Source of the DNA: Pelagibius sp037652055
Lineage (GTDB): Bacteria; Pseudomonadota; Alphaproteobacteria; Kiloniellales; Kiloniellaceae
Reading direction: 5' to 3'
DNA length: 64,000 bases
Assembly: GCF_037652055.1 (NCBI RefSeq)
Contig: NZ_JBBKAH010000004.1
Span: 1-64,000 of the forward strand
Of the stretch, positions 51,690-59,146 are shown one piece after another. Position 1 is the stretch's first letter; each line of letters starts with the position of its first letter. The notes under the pieces are model-generated. The model was not told where the DNA came from. It saw nothing but the letters and a program-made list of their open reading frames with translations, and made no database searches. The position numbers and the translations under genes were made by a program.

Positions 51690-53958
51690 GTCTGTCTCTT
51701 CCTCGCGTGCTCTCGATTTCCATAAGGGCGGCGACGGCGGCTTCGGCGAAAGCCGGGTCGTTCACGTGGTGCGGCAAGCGCAGCAGGCGCCGGTTCGGCG
51801 TCTCGTTGAAGATTCGTGCGATGGCGTCGAACAGCGCGCGGTCCGCGGCGGGGTCGTGGAACGGCTGGCCCGGGACATCGAGCGCAGAGACGCCACCTTC
51901 GGGCAGCAGAAAGCGCACCGGCCCCTCCATGCGGTTCAGGCGTCCGGCGATCCATTCGCCCATGCGCGCGTTTTCCTCCGCAGTGGTGCGCATCAGCGTC
52001 ACCTGCGGGTTGTGCTCGACAAAGGTCCGGTTCCGGTACTTCTCCGGCACGCTGTCGCGCGGCCCGAAGTTCACCATGTCGAGGGCGCCGACCGAACCGA
52101 CGTAGGGAATGCGCGTGCGGATGAAGGCGCCGAAGCGGTCCTCGTCGGCGGCGAAGACGCCGCCCATCATCATGTCGCAGATCTCTGTGGTGGTGAGGTC
52201 GATGGCGGCGCTCAGCAGGCCGCTGTCGGCCAGCTTCTCCATCGAGCGCCCGCCGACCCCGGTGGCATGGAACACCAGGCAGTCGTAGCGGTCCTCAAGC
52301 TTTGCCACGATCTGCTGCACTGCGGTGGTGGTGACGCCGAACATGGTGAGACCCAGCCCCGGCTTGTCACTCTCGCTACCGCGGATGTGGCGGGCCTGTT
52401 TCACCATGCCGGCGAGTGCAGCGGCGCCATTGGCCAGCACCTCGCGGGAGATGCGGTTGAGGCCCTGAACGTCGGTGACCGAGTACATCATCATGATGTC
52501 GGACGGTCCGACGTACTGGCCGACGTTGCCGGAAGCGACGGTGGAGATCATCACTTTGGGCAGTCCGATGGGCAGGCGGCGCATGGCCGGCGTCACCAGG
52601 GCGGTGCCGCCGGAACCCGCGGCGGAGATGATGCCGCCGATGCCGCGCTGGCGGACGATCCAGTTCTCGAAGGCTCCCGCCATGGCACGCACCGAGGCGC
52701 CGCGGTCGCCGCTGAAGACGCTTCCCGCGCCGCCGCGGTGATAGGCGGCGACGACATGGGGCGGCACGTCGGCGGAGGAAGGCTTGCCGGAGGTCGAGAG
52801 ATCAACCGTCCGCACCTTGATGCGCTGTTCGGCCAGGCGGTCGCGGAGGTAGAGCAGCTCGGCGCGCTTGGTGTCGAAGGTGCCGGCGACCAGGACCTCG
52901 TCGCCGCGTAGCGCGTCGGGTAGCGTTGCCGGCGTGCTGAGCGCGGTCTCGCTGTAGAGCGGGGCCGGGCGCTGGTCGAAGGGCCGCGCCGGGCTCTCAG
53001 CGGCGGAAGATGCCTGTCGCTGGCCCGGGTCGGACTCGCGCCAGGCCGCGCTGGACCAGCGCGTCGGCGGCACGTAGACCACCTTGCGGCGCGGCTCCTG
53101 CGGCACCTTGGCTGAGTCCGCCGGCGCTTCCTCGGCCGGGGTTGCCACCGCCTCGTCTTCGTCGTTCCGCGCGAGAGAGGGTTCTGCGGCGGGTTCAGGC
53201 GCCATTGCGAGGTCTTCGTGGGAATGCCGCCCGACACCGAGGAGACGTTCCTGCAGGTTACGGTCCGCTGCCAGCTGGCGTGCGGGCATGACCCGCGTGA
53301 TGCGACCGTTGACCATGATGGCCACGTCCTCGGCGATGGCGGTCGCTACGGCGATGTTCTGTTCGATGAGCAGGATGGCGACGTCGCCTTCTCCGGCCAG
53401 CGTCGCCAGCAGTTCCTCCACCTGGCGCACCACCACCGGGGCGAGCCCCTCGGTCGGCTCGTCCAGCACCAGTAACTGCGGGTCCTGCAGCAGCGCGCGG
53501 GCGATTGCCAGCATCTGCTGCTCACCGCCGGAAAGCTGCGCACCGCCGTTGCCGCGCCGCTCGGCCAGCCGTGGGAAAGTCTCGTAGACCCGCTCGATGC
53601 TCCAGGCGCCGCCCCGCGTGTCGGCCAGCCGCAGGTGCTCGTTCACCGTCAGGGACGGCCACAGTCGGCGCCCCTGGGGCGTATAGCCGATGCCGCGGGC
53701 GGCAATCTGGTGCGGCGCGCGGCCGGTGATTTCTTCGCCGTCGAAGCGGATCGAGCCGCCGGCCACCGGAACCAGACCCATGATGGCATTGCATAGCGTC
53801 GTCTTGCCCATGCCGTTGCGTCCGACGACGGCATGGACCCCGCGCTCCAGCGTCAGGTCGACACCCTGCAGCGCGTGCGACTGGCCGTAGTAGACGTGCA
53901 GGCCACGGACCTGCAGCACGGCCGAGTTGTTCTGGCGGCTGTTGCGGCGCTCAGGCAT
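51676..53958 (-). CDS. Fusion of a LivF-type ABC ATPase with a Tm-1-like ATP-binding (UPF0261) domain
   Basis: 760 residues. Residues 10-245 are an ABC ATPase (Walker A GRNGMGKTT; signature LSGGEQQMLAIARAL; Walker B LLVLDEPTEGLA). A proline- and alanine-rich linker (about 250-350) leads to a Tm-1-like domain to the end (EVLVAGTFDTKRAELLYLRD; GIGGIISAAGSGGTALVTPA; FHATGVGGRSMEKLADSGL). The normal partner would be a separate LivF. No frameshift explains the joint. The Tm-1-like part probably binds ATP and pairs with the TIM-barrel protein encoded next. Confidence 0.9.
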   Translation of the reverse strand: MPERRNSRQNNSAVLQVRGLHVYYGQSHALQGVDLTLERGVHAVVGRNGMGKTTLCNAIMGLVPVAGGSIRFDGEEITGRAPHQIAARGIGYTPQGRRLWPSLTVNEHLRLADTRGGAWSIERVYETFPRLAERRGNGGAQLSGGEQQMLAIARALLQDPQLLVLDEPTEGLAPVVVRQVEELLATLAGEGDVAILLIEQNIAVATAIAEDVAIMVNGRITRVMPARQLAADRNLQERLLGVGRHSHEDLAMAPEPAAEPSLARNDEDEAVATPAEEAPADSAKVPQEPRRKVVYVPPTRWSSAAWRESDPGQRQASSAAESPARPFDQRPAPLYSETALSTPATLPDALRGDEVLVAGTFDTKRAELLYLRDRLAEQRIKVRTVDLSTSGKPSSADVPPHVVAAYHRGGAGSVFSGDRGASVRAMAGAFENWIVRQRGIGGIISAAGSGGTALVTPAMRRLPIGLPKVMISTVASGNVGQYVGPSDIMMMYSVTDVQGLNRISREVLANGAAALAGMVKQARHIRGSESDKPGLGLTMFGVTTTAVQQIVAKLEDRYDCLVFHATGVGGRSMEKLADSGLLSAAIDLTTTEICDMMMGGVFAADEDRFGAFIRTRIPYVGSVGALDMVNFGPRDSVPEKYRNRTFVEHNPQVTLMRTTAEENARMGEWIAGRLNRMEGPVRFLLPEGGVSALDVPGQPFHDPAADRALFDAIARIFNETPNRRLLRLPHHVNDPAFAEAAVAALMEIESTRGRDRHAAL

Positions 53959-54736
53959 GGCCGTGGCCCAGGTAGAGCTGCTGCACTTCCGGATCGCTTT
54001 CGATCTCGGCCGGCGTGCCCTCCTTGAAGACGCGGCCGTTGTGCATCATCGTCACGCTCTCCGCGACGCGCAGCGCGACGTCCATGTCGTGCTCGATGAT
54101 GATGAAGCCCATGTGCGGCGGCAGCGATTGCAGGATCTCGATCAAGTCGCGCCGCTCGCTGGGCGACAGGCCCGCCGCCGGTTCGTCGAACAGAATGAGG
54201 CGCGGCGCGCCGGCCAGCGCAAGGGCAATCTCCAATTGCCGCTGTTGCCCGTGGCTGAGTTCGGCAACGAGCTGGTCGCGCACATCTTCCAGGTGCACGG
54301 CCTGGATCAGAGTCTCGGCGGCCTCCATGAAGGCGTCTTCGCGGCGCGGGCGGCGCAATGAGAAGCGCCCGCGGCTGACGCCGCGGCAGGCCAGGTAGAT
54401 GTTGTCGATGACGCTCAGCCCGCCGAAGAGCTGCGAAATCTGATAGGTGCGCCGCAGGCCGCGACGGACTCTCTCGTGGGTCGCCAGATCGGTGACGTCT
54501 TCGCCGAATAAGCGCACGCGCCCGGTGGTCGGCGGAAAGTCGCCGGTGATGGCATTGAACAGCGTTGTTTTGCCGGCGCCGTTCGAGCCGAGAACAGCAC
54601 GCCGCTCCCCCGCCTGCACGGCGAGATTGATGTCTGCCAGGGCCACCAAGGCGCCAAAGTGGCGGCTGACGGCCTCGAGTTCCAGCGCGAAACGGCCGGT
54701 GCTCTGCAGGCGGGAGAGGGCGTCGCTGTCGGACAA
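53951..54736 (-). CDS. LivG-type ABC transporter ATP-binding protein
   Basis: 261 residues. Walker A GSNGAGKTT, signature LSHGQQRQLEIALALA, Walker B LILFDEPAAGLS, and the long C-terminal LivG extension (PAEIESDPEVQQLYLGHG). Start is a TTG at 54736, with no in-frame ATG near. It overlaps the downstream fusion gene by 8 bases. Confidence 0.92.
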   Translation of the reverse strand: MSDSDALSRLQSTGRFALELEAVSRHFGALVALADINLAVQAGERRAVLGSNGAGKTTLFNAITGDFPPTTGRVRLFGEDVTDLATHERVRRGLRRTYQISQLFGGLSVIDNIYLACRGVSRGRFSLRRPRREDAFMEAAETLIQAVHLEDVRDQLVAELSHGQQRQLEIALALAGAPRLILFDEPAAGLSPSERRDLIEILQSLPPHMGFIIIEHDMDVALRVAESVTMMHNGRVFKEGTPAEIESDPEVQQLYLGHGHA

Positions 54737-54764
54737 GGTCAGATCACTCCTTAGTGCGCTGGTC

Positions 54765-56012
54765 CTATTCGCACTTCGGGTTTTCGCGGCTGACCGCGCC
54801 GTACTTCAGGAACTCGTCGTAGGAAACGCCGAGGGTCTGATCGACCTGAGGAATGACCTTGATGGTCTTATTGACCAGGTTGCCTTCCGGCCCTTCGATG
54901 ACCTCCGTCAGGAAGATGTCCGCCACCGCATTGCGGCGCGGATCGAGGCTGACCATGCCGGTCGGCGTTTCGAAGGAGAGGTTCGTGAGTGCTTCGCGGA
55001 AGGCCTTGCCGCCGTCGGAGAGATCGCCGTTGACCTCGTTGAGCGCCAGCAGTGCCGCCTTGGTATTGACATAGTAGGCATGCGCGAACAGCGAGGGCGA
55101 GGGGAAACCGTCGGGGAACTGGGCCTTGTAAGCCGCGACGAACTCGTTCCAGTTGGCGTTGTCCCAGGTATCGGAGATCGGGCCGGCCGAAGGCGTGCCG
55201 ATCACGAAGTCGCGGGTGCGGCCCTTGGAGCCGAGCACCGTCTGGTCAACCGTGATCGAGCCGCCGATCAGCGGCAGGTCGCCACCGGCCTGCTCGTACT
55301 GGGTCAAGAAGTTCACCGCGTCGGCCCCGCCGAGGGCGACATAGATGGCATCGACATCATCAGGCAGCGCGGCGATGACCGAGGAGTAGTCCTTGTTGCC
55401 GATCGGTACCCAGAAGCGGGCGTCGACCGGGGCCTCACCGCCCAGGCGGCAGAACGGCTCGAGGAACCCGAAGACCTGCGTGTAGGGGAAGGAATAGTCC
55501 TCCGCCAGCACGGCCAGCTTGCGATAGCCTTTTTCGTTGTAGACGTACTCGCCGAGGCCGGCCATCCACTGGGCGCCATCCGTGTTGAAGCGGAAGAAGT
55601 TCTCCGCCGGCTCGCGCAGGGTGGTGTCTTGGGCGGCGGAGGAGCCATTCAGGAAGGTGACGTCCGGCTGGGTCTTGGCGTAGTCCTTCACCGCCAGGCC
55701 TTCCGAGCCCGACAGCGGGCCGATCAGCACCTGCACGCCGTCCTGCTCCACCAGCTTACGGGTGGCGCGGATTGCGCTGTCCGGCGATGCGTCGGAGGAG
55801 CCGGTGACCAGTTCGATCTTCTTGCCGCCGGCGGTGTAGTCGAATTCTTCCAGCGCCAGTTTCACGCCGCGCATGGAATCCTCGCCCAGCACGGTGAAGG
55901 CGCCTTCCAAGGTGGCCAGTGCCCCCATCTTGATGCTGTCCTGCGCCGCGGCCGGACCGGCCAGCCCCGCGGCAACGACAGCGGCAATTACGGTTCTCAC
56001 TCCACTTTGCAT
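54765..56012 (-). CDS. Branched-chain-amino-acid-type substrate-binding protein
   Basis: 415 residues. Signal peptide to about residue 23 (GLAGPAAAQDS). Periplasmic binding fold, type I (IKMGALATLEGAFTVLGEDS; GPLSGSEGLAVKDYAKTQPD). Substrate cannot be named; aromatic acids, amides and amino acids are all used by this group. GGAGGAA lies 4 bases before the ATG. No GC hairpin separates it from livG. Confidence 0.9.
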   Translation of the reverse strand: MQSGVRTVIAAVVAAGLAGPAAAQDSIKMGALATLEGAFTVLGEDSMRGVKLALEEFDYTAGGKKIELVTGSSDASPDSAIRATRKLVEQDGVQVLIGPLSGSEGLAVKDYAKTQPDVTFLNGSSAAQDTTLREPAENFFRFNTDGAQWMAGLGEYVYNEKGYRKLAVLAEDYSFPYTQVFGFLEPFCRLGGEAPVDARFWVPIGNKDYSSVIAALPDDVDAIYVALGGADAVNFLTQYEQAGGDLPLIGGSITVDQTVLGSKGRTRDFVIGTPSAGPISDTWDNANWNEFVAAYKAQFPDGFPSPSLFAHAYYVNTKAALLALNEVNGDLSDGGKAFREALTNLSFETPTGMVSLDPRRNAVADIFLTEVIEGPEGNLVNKTIKVIPQVDQTLGVSYDEFLKYGAVSRENPKCE

Positions 56013-56075
56013 TACTTCCTCCCATGGTTTCTTGATTCTACCGGCCGCGCGTATTACTGCCGCGCGACCCCACGT

Positions 56076-57116
56076 TCAGTCCGCGCCGCCGGCCTCCAAT
56101 CGTTCCAGCCGCGCAGGCCGCCGGAATCGCAGCCTTGCGGCAAAGCGGTTCCATAGTCCCAGGATGCCGTCCGGCGAGAACAACACCACCAGCAGGAATG
56201 CGAGGCCGATCACCGTGTTGAAACGTTCGTGGTCGATCAGGTCGATGGCGAAGTTCTCAAGCAGGACAAAGGCGATGGCGCCGATGAAGGGGCCCACCGG
56301 ATGGCGCAGGCCGCCGACCACGGCAATGACCAGGATGTCGATGGCGACGTCGACGCCGACGGAGCCCGGCGAGATGCGCCCGTTGAACCACACCATCAGC
56401 ACACCGCCGCTGCCGGCGATCAGGCCGGCCAGGAAATAGGCGGCAACGCGGTGCAGAGTGACGTCGAAGCCGATGGCGCGCATGCGCCGGGGGTTGTCGC
56501 GGATCGCTTGCAGGCTGAGCCCGAAGGTGGAGCGTGCGCTGTACAGCACGGCGATGAAGAACAGGCCGGCGACGGCCAGGCTCAGATAGTAGAACGGCAC
56601 CGGGTCGCGCCAGTACACGCCGGCAAAGGTGGGCGGCGCGACGCCGGCGAAGCCGGTGAAGCCATTGAAGAGGTCGTAGTTCTGGCGCACGAAGTAGAAG
56701 AAGGCGACGGCGATCGCCAGGGTGATCATGATGGTGTAGATGCCCTCGGTGCGCACCGAGATGAAGCCGATCAGGGCGGCGAAGACCGCGGCGGCGAGAA
56801 TCGCGACGGGCACGGTGACCCACCACGGCCAGCCGAGTCCCATGACGCCGACCGAGTTGTCGCCCAGCATGGCGACGAGATAGCCGGCAAAGCCGGCAAC
56901 GGTGAGTTGGGCGAGGCTAACCATGCCGCCGTAGCCGGCCAGCATCATCAGCGACAGCGCGATGGTGCCGAGGATCAGGGAATAGGCGCCGATCTGGAAG
57001 GTGAAGAAATCGGAGGCAAAGGTCGGGTAGGCGAGCAGGAAGACGGCGACCAGCCAGACCGCCGGATGCACCTGGGAGAGCGGACTGCTGCCGAAGAAGA
57101 GCGAGCGCCGGTCCAT
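56076..57116 (-). CDS. LivM-type ABC transporter permease
   Basis: 346 residues with about nine hydrophobic helices, SLMMLAGYGGMVSLAQLTVA and VIAVVGGLRHPVGPFIGAIA being typical. It pairs with the LivH-type permease upstream. Confidence 0.92.
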   Translation of the reverse strand: MDRRSLFFGSSPLSQVHPAVWLVAVFLLAYPTFASDFFTFQIGAYSLILGTIALSLMMLAGYGGMVSLAQLTVAGFAGYLVAMLGDNSVGVMGLGWPWWVTVPVAILAAAVFAALIGFISVRTEGIYTIMITLAIAVAFFYFVRQNYDLFNGFTGFAGVAPPTFAGVYWRDPVPFYYLSLAVAGLFFIAVLYSARSTFGLSLQAIRDNPRRMRAIGFDVTLHRVAAYFLAGLIAGSGGVLMVWFNGRISPGSVGVDVAIDILVIAVVGGLRHPVGPFIGAIAFVLLENFAIDLIDHERFNTVIGLAFLLVVLFSPDGILGLWNRFAARLRFRRPARLERLEAGGAD

Positions 57117-57128
57117 GCTACCGCTCCC

Positions 57129-58139
57129 TCAGGCCTGGCCCATGATGCCCTGCGGACGCACCGCCAGGACCACCACCATGATGAGGAAGGTAAGCACCAC
57201 GCCGTAGGTCGGGAAATAGGCGAGGCCGAACTGCTCGGCGAGACCGATCAGCAGCGCGCCGATGGCGGCGCCGGTAACCGAGCCGAGGCCGCCGACGATG
57301 ACCACCACGAGCGAGGCCAGCAGATAGCGGATGTCCTCCCCCGGGGCGATGGAAAGCGCGGTGCCCCCGATCACGCCGGCGAAGCCGGCCAGGCCCGCGC
57401 CGATGGCGAAGACCAGGGCGAAGACCAGTTGCACGTTCACGCCGGTCGCCGACAGCATGTCGCGGTCGTTCACGCCGGCGCGGATCATCATCCCGATGCG
57501 GGTGCGGTTGAGGAAAAGCCAGAGGCCGATGCCGACGGCCACGGCGACGCCCAGCACCGTCAGGCGGTACAGCGGGTACTTGATGTAGACGGCATCGCCG
57601 TTGGACCGCAGGGTGGAGACCACCGGCAATTCGGCGGCGCCGAACAGCCATTCCGGCGGGGTGAACTGGTATGTGGTGCCCGACCAGACCGCCAGCATGA
57701 GGTCGGCGGCGATAATTGAGATGCCGATGGTAACCAGGGTCTGGCGCAGGTCCTGCCCCTCCATGCGGCGGAAGATCAGGGTCTGCAGGGCGATACCGGT
57801 GGCGGCGATGGTAATGAAGGCGACGGCCAGGCCGATAAACCAATTGCCGCTGGCCTCGGCCGCCTCGTAGCCGACGTAGGCGCCCAGCAGGTACATCGAC
57901 CCGTGGGCCAAGTTTACGTTGCGCATTAGGCCGAAGACCAGGGTGAAGCCGCTGGCGACCAGAAAGTAGAGGCCGCCCAGGGTCACCCCGTTGAGGAAGG
58001 TGTTCACGAAAGTCTTCTTGCGGCCGAGGACCGCCTCCAGCCACTCGGGCCAGACGGCGAAGATCAGCCAGAGGAAGACCCCCAGGGCGACCAGGATCAC
58101 GAAGGACCAGAAAGTGTGGCGTTCGATGAACTGTCTCAT
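57129..58139 (-). CDS. LivH-type ABC transporter permease
   Basis: 336 residues from the ATG at 58139 (MRQFIERHTFWSF). Permease core: GVTLGGLYFLVASGFTLVFG, NVNLAHGSMYLLGAYVGYEA, VVVIVGGLGSVTGAAIGALL. A longer frame (to 58394) encodes an unlikely arginine-rich lead. It is the first gene of the operon. Confidence 0.9.
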   Translation of the reverse strand: MRQFIERHTFWSFVILVALGVFLWLIFAVWPEWLEAVLGRKKTFVNTFLNGVTLGGLYFLVASGFTLVFGLMRNVNLAHGSMYLLGAYVGYEAAEASGNWFIGLAVAFITIAATGIALQTLIFRRMEGQDLRQTLVTIGISIIAADLMLAVWSGTTYQFTPPEWLFGAAELPVVSTLRSNGDAVYIKYPLYRLTVLGVAVAVGIGLWLFLNRTRIGMMIRAGVNDRDMLSATGVNVQLVFALVFAIGAGLAGFAGVIGGTALSIAPGEDIRYLLASLVVVIVGGLGSVTGAAIGALLIGLAEQFGLAYFPTYGVVLTFLIMVVVLAVRPQGIMGQA

Positions 58140-58429
58140 CGGGGGCGCGTCCTCAGGAGCGCTGGCGTCCCCAGGAGACCCCGACGGGCCGCTGCCACGG
58201 CCGCTGAAGGCGCCTGATCTTGCGCCATCGCCTGCTTCCTCCCTTGGCAGGCCCCTTCTGTTGCGGAGGGCCTTGCCTCGACGCCACCTGCCCTCCTGTG
58301 CGAAGCGGACCGGGGGATGGCGCCTTGTTCGTTGTTTTGTTGGAAGAAAGCTTGTCCCGATATTGACTTGCCCGCAAGCGGCCTTGCGGCGCATTCTGGG
58401 TAAAAATGGGTAAATTTTAGAGGTTAAAG
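58140..58429. promoter_or_regulatory. Divergent control region between the importer operon and the PEP-hydrolase-like gene
   Basis: 290 bases without a gene, holding promoters for both directions. Two direct copies of GGGTAAA at 58398-58404 and 58408-58414 are spaced one helical turn apart in the AT-rich part next to the + strand start, and could be a regulator binding site. No sigma-54 -24/-12 site with correct spacing was found on either strand. Confidence 0.45.
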
Positions 58430-59146
58430 TTGAATCTCTTGATTTGGAAGGTGGTCCGGCGCTCCTCTGCCGGGGCGGGAAATCCGCCCTTGCCGGACAG
58501 CATCGTGACCGCCGGCCCGCCCTTCCGGCACGAAAGCATGCCGCCCGAAGTCGCCCTCCTGCTGCCCAACTCCGGCGGCGCTTCCGGGGTCATCGCCGCG
58601 ACCGCTCGCACCGCCGCCGGCCCGGCCGATGGCGCCGGCAGACAGGCCCTCGGCCTGTTCCTCGCCGACCCTTTTCTCAACCTTGCCGCCGAGACAGGTG
58701 AACTGCAGCGGGCCGGGATCAGCTGTCTGGCCAACCTGCCCAGCGTTCAGCAGCATGACCCGGATTTCGCCCAGCAGTTGGAGGATGTCGGCCTCGACTT
58801 CGCCCGGGAGGTCGATCGCCTCGGACAGCTGAAGGCTGCCGGCTTCCAGGTGATTGCCATTGTCGCTGGCCCGGGTGCCGCGGCGGCGGTGGCGCCGCTC
58901 GACCCTCTCGCGGTGGTGGTGATTCCGCGCGTGGCCGACTTCGCGGCAGGCTTTCCCTCGTTTCGCCAGCGCGGCGTCGTCGCGCAGCAGGTTGCCGCGG
59001 CGCTGGCCGAAAGTGAGTGGCGCGGCAACCTGCTGGGTCTGGCCAGCGCCGGCGAGGGGGCCCACGAGACGCTCTGGCCGGACGTGCTGGACGCTGTGCT
59101 GTGCCGGCCCGAGCCGCTCGCGGCGGCGGGCACCCTCAGCCCCTGA
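58430..59146 (+). CDS. Divergent PEP-hydrolase-fold protein
   Basis: 238 residues. It aligns without gaps in key blocks with the TIM-barrel proteins nearby: AGISCLANLPSVQQHDPDFA, then QQLEDVGLDFAREVDRL, against VGFSGVQNFPTVGLIDGTFR, then ANLEETGMSYGMEVDLI; the early DSIVTAGPPFRH matches DLIVIYNSGRYR. The first strand and glycine-rich loop are much altered. Because homology runs back to the start, I use TTG at 58430 (AGAGG at 58419-58423) rather than the ATG at 58538. Loss of conserved residues suggests a sensor or binding role, not catalysis. It ends overlapping the convergent regulator gene by 11 bases. Confidence 0.7.
   Translation: MNLLIWKVVRRSSAGAGNPPLPDSIVTAGPPFRHESMPPEVALLLPNSGGASGVIAATARTAAGPADGAGRQALGLFLADPFLNLAAETGELQRAGISCLANLPSVQQHDPDFAQQLEDVGLDFAREVDRLGQLKAAGFQVIAIVAGPGAAAAVAPLDPLAVVVIPRVADFAAGFPSFRQRGVVAQQVAAALAESEWRGNLLGLASAGEGAHETLWPDVLDAVLCRPEPLAAAGTLSP

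Noticed and set aside
58140..58429. Sigma-54 promoter for the importer operon, suggested by the sigma-54-like regulator
   Set aside because: No correctly spaced -24/-12 pair on either strand, and the regulator seems to lack the motifs needed to act on sigma-54.
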